NCBI RefSeq assembly: GCF_014023275.1
Contig: NZ_CP054698.1
Span: 2,480,001-2,544,000 of the forward strand
Length of the DNA stretch: 64,000 nucleotides
Origin: Nostoc edaphicum CCNP1411
GTDB taxonomy: Bacteria; Cyanobacteriota; Cyanobacteriia; Cyanobacteriales; Nostocaceae
Direction: 5' to 3'
Shown here: one piece after another, positions 44,163 to 51,909 of the stretch
Position numbering within the stretch: the first letter of the stretch is position 1
How the letters are laid out: every line of letters begins with the position of its first letter
Translations under genes and position numbers: made by a program
The notes under the pieces: model-generated
Database searches by the model: none
What the model was told of the DNA's origin: nothing
The model's input: only the letters and a program-made list of their open reading frames with translations

Positions 44163-44603
44163 TTATTCTAAATTAATCTTGACAACTTTGTTTTTTTCTT
44201 GCTCAGTTTTAGGCAGTATTAGATTCAAGATACCATTTTTATAATCTGCCTTAACCTTAGTGTTTTGAATCCGAACTGATAGAGGAATTACGCGTTGAAA
44301 TTTACCGTAATTAAACTCACTTCTAGTAACACCTTTTTCATCTGTTTTTGTTTCAGACTTCCGCTCACCGCTAATGTGAACAGCGTTTTCTGTGACTTGC
44401 ACATCCAGGTCTTTAGTTTCCACCCCTGGTAGTTCTAGCTTCACATGAATTGCATCTTCAGTTTCTTGGATTTCAGCAGCAGGAACATTACTTAAGTCTC
44501 TGTCAAACAATACAGATGCTATTCCACTATCTTGAAACAAACTGTTAATTAAATCTTGTACACCGTCAATTTGACTCGAAGTATTTAAACGAATTAGTGT
44601 CAT
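44163..44603 (-). CDS. Small heat-shock protein, Hsp20/alpha-crystallin
   Basis: A 146-residue ATP-independent chaperone. Alpha-crystallin domain at about 45-138: DAIHVKLELPGVETKDLDVQ, VTENAVHISGERKSE, SEFNYGKFQRVIPLSVRI, and the C-terminal ADYKNGILNLILPK with A-x-x-x-N-G-I/L-L signature; the final KVVKINLE provides the usual I/V-x-I oligomerisation tail. N-terminal part is short. Holds unfolding proteins, and in cyanobacteria relatives protect thylakoid membranes. A large palindrome 170 bases upstream (44776-44805) may be its regulatory site. Confidence 0.95.
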   Translation of the reverse strand: MTLIRLNTSSQIDGVQDLINSLFQDSGIASVLFDRDLSNVPAAEIQETEDAIHVKLELPGVETKDLDVQVTENAVHISGERKSETKTDEKGVTRSEFNYGKFQRVIPLSVRIQNTKVKADYKNGILNLILPKTEQEKNKVVKINLE

Positions 44604-44775
44604 AACTATTCCCCGCAGTAGTGAGCTTTTATTTAATTAGTTTTGCACTTCAATTTGTGCTTACGTATTCATACTATTTAAAATCTAACCTGATGTAAAT
44701 TCGGTTATTAGCACTAATTTATTGATGATTACCGTCCTAAATTTGACATACAAAAAAGATTACGGTTTACTCTAG

Positions 44776-44805
44776 TTTGTATGTTCGGTAAACCGAACAT
44801 ACAAA
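44776..44805. promoter_or_regulatory. 30-base palindrome, probable operator
   Basis: Perfect inverted repeat with 14-base arms, TTTGTATGTTCGGT and ACCGAACATACAAA, separated by AA. The symmetry and size suit a TetR-type dimer-of-dimers or similar regulator. It lies between hsp20 (173 bases upstream of its start) and the small gene at 44999. The rest of the gap 44604-44998 shows no gene. Confidence 0.55.
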
Positions 44806-44998
44806 TTATAATCAATTAAAGTTAAGTAATAAACTGCTGTTGAAGGGGATAGTGCAGAAATGCAACGCCTAGGTTGGGCTATGCCTATAAGTGAGTGATA
44901 GCGCTGCATAAATTTTTAGATTACCTCAGTTAAATATATATCTGTTCAAGTTTGTCCTGAACTTTACTCCCAATTTATTAACCAACACAACATCAGCG

Positions 44999-45223
44999 AT
45001 GAAACTCTTTCCCACGCTCAATTTTGCCCACATTGTTGATTCTAGTGTTCTACCTAGAATCGCTAGGACTCAAATAGCCACTCATAGCAAGAGTGGCACA
45101 TTAATCAACACAGCTATCAAATCTAATAGTTTACGCAGCCATTCTACACATATCAATTACCTCCAACCCTTTGATACTGCTGTTATTGCTTATCAGATGA
45201 TGGGTCTTAGCAACTTTGAATGA
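44999..45223 (+). CDS. Short, degenerate paralog of the 45397 protein
   Basis: A 74-residue frame whose two blocks match the next gene: IARTQIATHSKSGTLIN with GGAQIATNNSGEPIAIN, and INYLQPFDTAVIAYQ with VSYLKPFDAAFLAYQ. The signal-peptide region is damaged (FAHIVDSSVLPRIA has charged residues in the hydrophobic core), and the C-terminal 55 residues of the paralog are missing. Probably a decaying duplicate, not a working secreted protein. Confidence 0.5.
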   Translation: MKLFPTLNFAHIVDSSVLPRIARTQIATHSKSGTLINTAIKSNSLRSHSTHINYLQPFDTAVIAYQMMGLSNFE

Positions 45224-45396
45224 TCTGTGGAATGTTTTCAATTTTTCAATTATTAAACTCAACTAGTTCACCCGAACGGGTGAGGAACAAATCAACCGTT
45301 CAGGTGACCTGAGTGCAGGAGGTTAAGACTGATAAAAAATAAGACTCTATTACTCAAGAACACTAACTGCACTTTATTTTAACTAAGGATAATCTT

Positions 45397-45792
45397 ATGA
45401 AACTCTCCACATTGATAGATTCTGTAATCATTGTTGCTTCTATTGCTTTATTGCCTGGAATTGGTGGCGCTCAAATAGCTACTAATAATAGTGGCGAACC
45501 TATAGCTATCAACTCTAACAATTTATCTACTGATTCTACGAACGTCAGCTATCTCAAACCCTTTGATGCTGCATTTCTCGCTTATCAAGGTAATCTGAAA
45601 GCACAGGGTATTCCTAGTGGTAGCGCTTTGGTATCTCAATACCAAACAGGAAAGCTGACTGGACTAGATGTGGTTAAGGCTGCTGTCAATGCTAAAAAGT
45701 TACCAGTACAAGCTTTGAATGATAGAGGTTATCTAAATGCTGTTGAGTCGCAGCTGACATCATTTGACAACACCAGTAATTTATCTTACTAA
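45397..45792 (+). CDS. Small exported protein of unknown function
   Basis: A 131-residue protein with signal peptide (LIDSVIIVASIALLPGIGGA). The mature part starts QIATNNSGEPIAIN, has YLKPFDAAFLAYQGNLKAQG, then a helix-rich end with SALVSQYQTGKLTGLDVVKA and NAKKLPVQALNDRGYLNAVE. The last part resembles the small cyanobacterial secreted proteins with a YL..V..qL ending, but no function is known to me. A damaged duplicate lies upstream and a terminator about 140 bases downstream. Confidence 0.7.
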   Translation: MKLSTLIDSVIIVASIALLPGIGGAQIATNNSGEPIAINSNNLSTDSTNVSYLKPFDAAFLAYQGNLKAQGIPSGSALVSQYQTGKLTGLDVVKAAVNAKKLPVQALNDRGYLNAVESQLTSFDNTSNLSY

Positions 45793-45930
45793 GTACAGCG
45801 TTGCAGAGGTTCGTAATGGATTTATAAAATGCTGTACTATCATTTCGTTGCTTTGATCAGAAAATCCGTTACAAAGCAGGAAAAGCTGCTGTCTCCTCTT
45901 AATCACTATCCCATTAGCAAAAATTACTTT

Positions 45931-45957
45931 AACCCCTTCTAGCTTGGAGGGGTTTTT
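45931..45957 (+). terminator. Intrinsic terminator
   Basis: Stem AACCCCT / AGGGGTT with a nine-base loop followed by TTTT. Ends the transcript of the 45397 gene. The remaining gap to 46269 contains a HIP1 site and the repeat below. Confidence 0.75.
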
Positions 45958-46114
45958 AGTTGGTGCTACGGTTGCTGCTTGCTCTAGCGTCGCCTCCCTT
46001 TCCCTAACGCACCTTTTCGAGAGAAAACGGGGAGGAAATGCGATCGCCACTTCGCACCGTGCATTTGAAGCCTAGTGTTTACTTCTGGAATGCTTCCTGC
46101 TACCACCAAGGTAC

Positions 46115-46142
46115 GTAGGCGTAGCCCGTTAAAGACATCGCT
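46115..46142. repeat. Second copy of the GTAGGCGTAGCCCGTT-AGACATCGCT repeat
   Basis: Matches the element upstream of pcrA (6172-6202) with a few substitutions. No coding content. Confidence 0.7.
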
Positions 46143-46269
46143 CTCACAGTGGGGCATATCACACTCCTGAAAAAAAGTGTGGAGTCACAAATTATTTACT
46201 GTTCTATCAAATTAACGTTGTTAAGTTACTCAGCAGGTGTAGTTCTCACCTCCAGGCTGTACTAAATAT

Positions 46270-47025
46270 GTGACGCAAAACAGGAGTATAGATACGTTGC
46301 TAAAGCTTTCTCCAGACTCTCCTCTATTTATTGTATTAATCATTATTAGTTTTCTAATAGTAACTTTGTCAACTTGGTTATCATCTAAACCATTTATTTT
46401 AAAACCATTTGGGCTTAATGATATTGTCCAGCTACTCTCATTGCAACTATTTATTTCTTTGTTGTTGGAACGTTCATTAGAGGTTTTTCTAACTACTTGG
46501 CGCGGTTCTTTTATCGAGCAATTAGATATTAGTATTCGGCAAGAAAAGACTCTAGTCTCAGAGAAAATAAGACTTATGGAAGCCCAACAGAAACAGTTTC
46601 CTTCTCTAGAATCAAATCAAATCAGTGGATTACCGCCTGAAGGAATGAGTCTAGAACAGCAAATCATTCAAAATTTTACCCAAAATCAACAAGACTCGTT
46701 AAAAATATTCAAACCACAAATTGATGATATAAATGAAAAAGAGCGCCAAAGAGCGGCCTATAAATCTGATACACGAATAATTGCCCTATGGACATCCCTT
46801 TTATTCGGTCTTTTAATGAGTGCAATAGGTATTCGCTCAATTGAACCACTTGTAGTTATTGATTTAGACAATCCAATCCAAGTAATTATTTTTCGTTGTT
46901 TAGATGCATTACTGACAGGAGGTTTAATTGCAGGAGGTAGCGAGGGAATTCATAAGCTTATAAAAGTTTTTATTGACTTTATGGAAGCTACATCTAAACA
47001 AATCAAAAATCAGGGATTATCTTGA
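46270..47025 (+). CDS. Membrane protein of unknown function
   Basis: A 251-residue protein starting at GTG. Hydrophobic helices at about 18-38 (PLFIVLIIISFLIVTLSTWL), 52-72 (IVQLLSLQLFISLLLERSLE), 170-190 (LWTSLLFGLLMSAIGIRS) and 205-225 (IIFRCLDALLTGGLIAGGSE); a charged helical segment (80-165) lies between the pairs and probably in the cytoplasm. RSLEVFLTTWRG and IAGGSEGIHKLIKVFIDF look conserved. I know no named family; the end (GGSEGIHK) is reminiscent of small phage-type or channel-like membrane proteins. Stands alone. Confidence 0.7.
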   Translation: MTQNRSIDTLLKLSPDSPLFIVLIIISFLIVTLSTWLSSKPFILKPFGLNDIVQLLSLQLFISLLLERSLEVFLTTWRGSFIEQLDISIRQEKTLVSEKIRLMEAQQKQFPSLESNQISGLPPEGMSLEQQIIQNFTQNQQDSLKIFKPQIDDINEKERQRAAYKSDTRIIALWTSLLFGLLMSAIGIRSIEPLVVIDLDNPIQVIIFRCLDALLTGGLIAGGSEGIHKLIKVFIDFMEATSKQIKNQGLS

Positions 47026-47090
47026 TGAAACTAAGCATTTCCCCTACCAAAATACCAGGTTATATTACAAATATCATGAAACCAACAGTA

Positions 47091-47873
47091 CTATTCTAAA
47101 TATAGAGTGTAATCTTCCCATAGATAATCTTTAATATGTACAAAATTTTTGTTTAAGTTTCCCAATACATCTGTGTCAGATAAAACCTTAATCTCTTCAG
47201 CCTCTAACTTATTTTTTTGTTGATTAACATAAGTTATCAAATAACCTTGAGAGTCTAATATTCTATGTACCGGATAATCAGTATCCGAGGCTTTTTTCAG
47301 GTAAGTAGGAATAGCTCTTAGATAACTATTATCTACTCCCATCCCTTTGATTATCTGTTTATATGTAACTACTTTTCCACTTGGAATTTTGATGATAAAA
47401 TTTAGAAATCGTTGATATGGATTTTCAGATAATGCAGTAAATTCATTAGTTTTAAGCTGAAAATTACTACCAACTTGGATTTTACCTGATTTAATAACTA
47501 CGCCTAAAATTCCTCTTTTATATTGGATGGTTTTTAATGATTTTACCAAGTGGGCTATTCGCTTACAAGGTTCGCAGTGAAAAGTTAGACGAATTGCCGC
47601 ACCACTTTCAAAGGTTAATAGAGATCCAGGGATAAAATTATCAAATTCTATACCTGTAACCACAATATTTTCCCGCAAATCTCCTGGCTGAATTGATAAG
47701 TCTAAAATATCTTCATTCCTAACAATTAAAATTTGTCTGGGACTTATAGCATCGGCATTAATATCTCCTTCTATACCATGACCTACCTTTAAATTTAAGG
47801 TTTTAAGCTCTACCATTGTAGAACCTGATTTTACCTTAGTGAAAAGATGCATTATTGAGAGAGCCATATTCAT
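47091..47873 (-). CDS. MOSC domain fused to alkyltransferase-like (ATL) domain
   Basis: A 260-residue fusion. Residues about 5-145 form a MOSC beta barrel: HGIEGDINADAISPRQILIV, NIVVTGIEFDNFIPGSLLTF, LTFHCEPCKRI (the conserved Cys), RGILGVVIKSGKI. MOSC proteins carry sulfur or bind molybdenum cofactor. Residues about 155-260 match the DNA-binding domain of O6-alkylguanine transferases: FLNFIIKIPSGKVVTYKQII, YLRAI (Arg finger) and YPVHRILDSQGYL, where active-site PCHR is PVHR. Without the Cys it is ATL-like and would flag alkylated bases, not repair them. The fusion is unusual. It lies 18 bases after the PAP/fibrillin gene. Confidence 0.85.
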   Translation of the reverse strand: MNMALSIMHLFTKVKSGSTMVELKTLNLKVGHGIEGDINADAISPRQILIVRNEDILDLSIQPGDLRENIVVTGIEFDNFIPGSLLTFESGAAIRLTFHCEPCKRIAHLVKSLKTIQYKRGILGVVIKSGKIQVGSNFQLKTNEFTALSENPYQRFLNFIIKIPSGKVVTYKQIIKGMGVDNSYLRAIPTYLKKASDTDYPVHRILDSQGYLITYVNQQKNKLEAEEIKVLSDTDVLGNLNKNFVHIKDYLWEDYTLYLE

Positions 47874-47891
47874 TCGGTGGCGCGATCAATT

Positions 47892-48545
47892 TCATGTTGA
47901 GGAGGTGAATTCAGGTAAATCATCAGATTTACGAAGAATGAATAAACTGCCATCTCCTCCACGTCCAATTCTTAAGGTTTCATCTAAGTAAGTAATATCC
48001 AGTGTGGGAGTTCTACTAGTAGGATTATTAGCTGGGAAAACCTTAAATGGATTTAATTGAGGGGTATTAATGCCAACAATCTTCTTAATTGATAGGTAAC
48101 GTTTGTCAAAATAGACGTTGATACGTTTGTTCGGTAGAGGCTCTAAATCTTCTTTGGCTGGCTCAAAGCTAGCTGTCACTTTGACATATCCCGATACTAT
48201 CCCCAGAGGATGTTTAACTTGAGCTATATTGAAAAACAATTTGTTTGCAACATCAATCACTTGATAAACTTTACCCAGCTTTAATCCGAATGGGAGAGAA
48301 ACTAAAGAACGGATTTCTCTAGCTGTGGAGTATTGCAGTTGCCAAGTTCCCTCCAGCAAAGAAGTAGCGTAGAGAAGAGGATGGAGATTGGGATTGACGC
48401 TCTCTAGTTCTGTCGTCAATTGTTCAATTTCTGCGGCTAAGGTTTTATCTAGCTGCAAATCGGTAATGGGAGAGCCATCGCTTTTTGTTTGAATCTTTTC
48501 AAGCGTGGCTTGTAATTTTTCCTTAATTGAAAGTTGATTGTTCAA
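47892..48545 (-). CDS. PAP/fibrillin family protein
   Basis: Plastid-lipid-associated protein homolog of 217 residues, a lipocalin-like family bound to plastoglobules or thylakoids that binds lipophilic molecules. Typical segments: TSLLEGTWQLQYSTAREI (GxWxLxY(S/T)), LKLGKVYQVIDVANKLFFNI, LGIVSGYVKVTASFEP, and the closing TLDITYLDETLRIGRGGDGS, LFILRK. No ATG is available; TTG 48545 is the only start that keeps the N-terminal helix. Probably cotranscribed with the MOSC-ATL gene downstream. Role in photoprotection is inferred from the family. Confidence 0.88.
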   Translation of the reverse strand: MNNQLSIKEKLQATLEKIQTKSDGSPITDLQLDKTLAAEIEQLTTELESVNPNLHPLLYATSLLEGTWQLQYSTAREIRSLVSLPFGLKLGKVYQVIDVANKLFFNIAQVKHPLGIVSGYVKVTASFEPAKEDLEPLPNKRINVYFDKRYLSIKKIVGINTPQLNPFKVFPANNPTSRTPTLDITYLDETLRIGRGGDGSLFILRKSDDLPEFTSST

Positions 48546-48632
48546 TGGTTGAAGATTTTCTTTTACATATCCTATTGCTTTAGTTCAACTTTTATAAGGT
48601 CAATGCATAAAAGTTGAATTATCTAGATGAGA

Positions 48633-49256
48633 TTAGTCAATGAGTTGTGGGGTAGGAATTTGCGTATCTATATCTGCTTGGGAAAAAGTGGGGAGCAACC
48701 AGCCACTCTCACCCGTTTTAAATACTTTGGCGGGTTCAACATTCAATTCAATTGCACCAGTGGCTAGATTGGTTCTAGCAAGAGACTGTGTACCATCGAC
48801 AAACTTAACGGCGATTGGTTCAGTCAGTTCTTGTGGTTGAGTGTTTGGGCTTAGAACAACTTGAGAACCTGCGGGTAAGTAAATGCCATCGCAATCCCAA
48901 TCATCATCTGTGATTGTTCCTGTGCCCAGGAAGTAGAGTTGGGTTGGAGATTTTTTTGGCTTATTGGCATAGACAGCTAAAGTCTTTCCAGTTTCATTGC
49001 GGCACTGCGCCCGCTTTCTAGCTGTTTCTATAATATTTTTCTGAGACTGTAATTGTGCCAGTCGCTGCTGAAACTGCTCAGGTGTATAGCCAGCTTGCTC
49101 AGGTGTATCCTTTACAGTTAGAAGTTGATTGAGCGCCTGAGTTACTTCAGCATAGTCAGCCCCCTTTGTAAAATCCTTACCTGCCCAAGAGGGTTGAGCA
49201 ATTACCAGGTTCACCATTAATACAAGGGCGACAAGAACAATTTTAATAAACTGCAT
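48633..49256 (-). CDS. Exported protein of unknown function
   Basis: A 207-residue protein with a clear signal peptide (IKIVLVALVLMVNLVIAQPS, cleavage near SWA-GK). The mature part begins with a helical segment (YAEVTQALNQLLTVKDTPEQ, QFQQRLAQLQSQKNIIETAR), then a beta-rich domain with two Cys (CRNETGKTLAVY, DDDWDCDGIYLPAGSQVVLS) that could form a disulfide in the lumen or periplasm. The helical stretch recalls small lumenal photosystem-associated proteins, but I cannot name it. Stands alone on the minus strand. Confidence 0.75.
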   Translation of the reverse strand: MQFIKIVLVALVLMVNLVIAQPSWAGKDFTKGADYAEVTQALNQLLTVKDTPEQAGYTPEQFQQRLAQLQSQKNIIETARKRAQCRNETGKTLAVYANKPKKSPTQLYFLGTGTITDDDWDCDGIYLPAGSQVVLSPNTQPQELTEPIAVKFVDGTQSLARTNLATGAIELNVEPAKVFKTGESGWLLPTFSQADIDTQIPTPQLID

Positions 49257-49403
49257 ATTGTTATCCTTTTTTTGAAATTAGTGTTCAGTACCACTGAAAC
49301 TTTAGCAGATTTCAAATCCTTGAAAACTTTGATCGCGATCGCACAAACATAGTCATAGCTCTCCCCAATGTCCAAATAGCCCTGAAATTAAGCTAACTGA
49401 ATG

Positions 49404-50084
49404 TCAAACCCTTAACTGAGTTACGGCGATATTGCCGGAAAAACATACATCCACATCGCTACCAGGAGTGCGATCGCGTTTGCCATATTCCCCTACATAA
49501 TAAAAATCATCGCCTTCAATTCGATAGTTCACGGGCAAAGGTTTGGTACAAGCTTGGCAAAACACCACATTAGGATCTGCTTCTCCTGGTTGTAGATGCG
49601 GTAAGTTGACATTCCAAAAGCTTCCTGGTTCTAGGGGACGCTTGAGCAAGTCCACTAAAACTTCAGCTGTGAATTTGGCAGCTAGATCCCAATCAAAATC
49701 CTGTTTGGCTTTGCGATAGTGAGAAATAGCAATTCCGGGTATACCGTGCATTGCAGCTTCCCGTACAGCCGCAACTGTACCAGAAATATAAACATCGACT
49801 CCCAAGTTCCCCCCAGCGTTGATACCTGAAAGGACAAATTTGACATCTGCGGTAATTTGTGTAATTGCAATTCTCACACAATCTGCGGGAGTGCCTGCGA
49901 TCGCATACTCAGTCTCAGAACGTCGCTGGAGGTTGATGGCACGAGTGGTAGTAACTTGATGTCCACAGCCAGACTGGTGATCAGCAGGAGCAGCGATAAT
50001 AGTATTTTTGCCGTTTACAGCTTTCAGCAGCGCTCGGATACCAGGGGCATCAATACCGTCGTCGTTAGTTAAAATTATGGTCAT
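49404..50084 (-). CDS. surE: 5'/3'-nucleotidase SurE
   Basis: Metal-dependent nucleoside monophosphatase of 226 residues that removes phosphate from 5' and 3' nucleotides; also known to act on short polyphosphate. N-terminal TIILTNDDGIDAPGIRAL carries the metal-binding ND and Asp-Gly; APADHQSGCG (Ser and His region), FVLSGINAGGNLGVDVYISG (metal Asn) and TVAAVREAAMHGIPGIAIS are all present. Length is slightly shorter than the usual 250. Cytosolic housekeeping enzyme, no operon partner visible. Confidence 0.96.
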   Translation of the reverse strand: MTIILTNDDGIDAPGIRALLKAVNGKNTIIAAPADHQSGCGHQVTTTRAINLQRRSETEYAIAGTPADCVRIAITQITADVKFVLSGINAGGNLGVDVYISGTVAAVREAAMHGIPGIAISHYRKAKQDFDWDLAAKFTAEVLVDLLKRPLEPGSFWNVNLPHLQPGEADPNVVFCQACTKPLPVNYRIEGDDFYYVGEYGKRDRTPGSDVDVCFSGNIAVTQLRV

Positions 50085-50369
50085 GTTTATATTATTGATA
50101 TAGATTTAGCTAAAATATCAGAAAAATGCAGATATCATCCATCAAAGGGTATAACAGCAAAAGCTACTTGCAGATATGAAAAAATATGCTTGATTCTGCC
50201 AAAAATATTGATCATACGATATGATTTCTAGATGGTTTGCAAATTCCGCCCTCAGTATTTGGGTTAATCCCCAAAATGGGCGGTATTTCTTGTCACTAGC
50301 AAAAGTGTTAGTCAAGTTAATGCTTGCAACCGCCCTAATCACAAGTTTGTGCATTGAAGAAGAATTCAG

Positions 50370-50460
50370 GAGTCAGAATTCAGGAGTCAGAATCAAGACG
50401 CTGCGCTATCCGCCAGTCATACAGAATTCATTCTGTTAGCGGATAGCTAAGGTTTAGCCC
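50370..50460. repeat. Repeat block: CAGGAGTCAGAATT direct repeats and GCTATCCGC inverted repeat
   Basis: Two direct copies of TTCAGGAGTCAGAA are followed by GCTATCCGC, a palindromic AGAATTCATTCT core and GCGGATAGC. This is a repeat style common in Nostoc genomes. The rest of 50085-50612 shows no gene; small open frames on both strands lack support. Confidence 0.7.
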
Positions 50461-50612
50461 ATTCTGACGACTGACGCTTTTATTCTGTTTGATCAAAATA
50501 ATCCCGTACAATCTATATCTGCTAGCAGTAGCAGAAATTTAATACTTGAGAAAACCAGGAACAAGGTGATTTTTGCAGTGGTTCTGTAGTATTTTGGGTG
50601 CAAGTCTGTCTT

Positions 50613-51362
50613 ATGGATCACACAATGAAACAGCTCCTCAAACAACTATTTAGCAGTCAAAAATACCTCATCCGGCTAATTCTACCTTTGGTGATGGTTA
50701 TTTTAGCAGCCTCGCTGTTTGCTACACCGGCTTTAGCCACAGGTGTGTATCAAATACCCAATCTCAAAGCAGGAAATGACACCTGGGTTTTGGATCAAGC
50801 TGAAGTCATCAGCCGTCTGAATGAAGGCAAAATTAGCAGCGCTTTCGAGGATTTGGCAAAGCAAACAGATAAGGAAGTTAGAATTGTTACTGTTCGCCGC
50901 CTCGATTATGGCGAAACACCAGAAAGCTTCAGCAAAGAACTGTTTAAAAAATGGTTTCCTACTAAAGAAGCCCAAGCTAATCAAACCTTGTTGGTTATTG
51001 ATACGGTTACCAATGGTACCGCCATTATTTCTGGGGATCAAGTCAAGCCTTTACTCACAGACTCTATTGCCGAGAGCGTAGCTACTGAAACAGTAAGTGT
51101 GCCGTTACGCAATGGTAACAAATACAACCAGGCATTTCTAGATGCGAGCGATCGCCTTGTCGCCGTTCTCTCTGGCGAAGCCGATCCAGGCCCACCCAAA
51201 ATAATTGATAATGTCCAGGTTGGAGGCACTTTCAAGAAAGCAGAAGAAACCGACCAAGGTAACGCTACTGCTTGGGTCGTAGGATTGTTAATTGCCGCCA
51301 CCGTTATCCCAATGGCGACTTATTATATCTATCAGATAAATCAGCCGTCATCTGATGGGTAA
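50613..51362 (+). CDS. TPM-domain protein, Psb32-like
   Basis: A 249-residue protein with an N-terminal signal anchor (LILPLVMVILAASLFATPAL, ATG), a TPM domain and a C-terminal membrane helix (AWVVGLLIAATVIPMATYYI). TPM features: TWVLDQAEVISRLNEGKISS, VRIVTVRRLDYGETPESFSK, FKKWFPTKEAQANQTLLVID, and RNGNKYNQAFLDASDRLVAV. This fits cyanobacterial Psb32, which protects photosystem II and speeds its repair, with the TPM domain in the lumen. ATG 50613 is chosen; an upstream TTG and a later ATG at 50625 are alternatives. Confidence 0.85.
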   Translation: MDHTMKQLLKQLFSSQKYLIRLILPLVMVILAASLFATPALATGVYQIPNLKAGNDTWVLDQAEVISRLNEGKISSAFEDLAKQTDKEVRIVTVRRLDYGETPESFSKELFKKWFPTKEAQANQTLLVIDTVTNGTAIISGDQVKPLLTDSIAESVATETVSVPLRNGNKYNQAFLDASDRLVAVLSGEADPGPPKIIDNVQVGGTFKKAEETDQGNATAWVVGLLIAATVIPMATYYIYQINQPSSDG

Positions 51363-51376
51363 TGGGAGAATCATTC

Positions 51377-51435
51377 AATTTTAGATTTTAGATTTTAGAT
51401 TTTCCTTCAATCCAAAATTAAAAATCTAAAATTGG
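51377..51435. repeat. TTTTAGAT / ATCCAAAAT repeats
   Basis: Three copies of TTTTAGAT followed by the complementary-type ATCCAAAATTAAAAATCTAAAATT. The arrangement can fold as a hairpin between convergent genes and may act as a terminator. Same family as 21105-21184. Confidence 0.75.
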
Positions 51436-51436
51436 C

Positions 51437-51826
51437 TTAATCCTGAACATACTCTTGTTCTGTAACTAAAGCCACCTCAGCCCGAACAAATTCTCGACCC
51501 AAATAAGCTGCATGATTTAATTGAGTTACAACACAGGGCTGAGTTTCTTCAAAAATCTTCACGCAAAGTTCTTTCGCCGTTCTCGCGCTAAAAACTGTCG
51601 TGTAAGTTCGTTCCACCTTTTCTCGCGCCGGAATTACCTTTCCCGTTTCGGGATCGACAGCTAAACCGCGATCGTCAATTACATTTGTAAAATGCTTGGC
51701 ATAAATTAACCTTGCATCTCGATCTAAGTAAATAATAAAATATCCACCGGGATCAAGGTCAATATGACGCTGGGAAAGTTTATCATCAATTGCGACCAAA
51801 TTTTCAACTATCAAATCCATAAGCAT
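51437..51826 (-). CDS. DUF4346 protein
   Basis: A 129-residue conserved cyanobacterial protein of the DUF4346 family, also seen fused to pterin-binding domains in archaea. It has LDPGGYFIIYLDRDARLIYA, KHFTNVIDDRGLAVDPETGK, an ARTAKELCVKIFEETQP helix, and ending LNHAAYLGREFVRAEVALVT. Its function is unknown; the LDPxGYF and DERG-like segments suggest ligand binding. ATG 51826 or 51820 both possible; homologs begin near the second. No operon partner is obvious. Confidence 0.85.
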   Translation of the reverse strand: MLMDLIVENLVAIDDKLSQRHIDLDPGGYFIIYLDRDARLIYAKHFTNVIDDRGLAVDPETGKVIPAREKVERTYTTVFSARTAKELCVKIFEETQPCVVTQLNHAAYLGREFVRAEVALVTEQEYVQD

Positions 51827-51909
51827 TATAAAAAGAAATTTTCTTTCTTGAGGGTTTTTATACTCTATATCAAGTGTAATTCGTCGTTCACCCTCTACCT
51901 TGACAAATA

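Noticed and set aside
50142..50439. Two overlapping open frames of about 70 codons between surE and psb32
   Set aside because: They lie on opposite strands over dispersed repeats, with no ribosome sites or recognisable residues.
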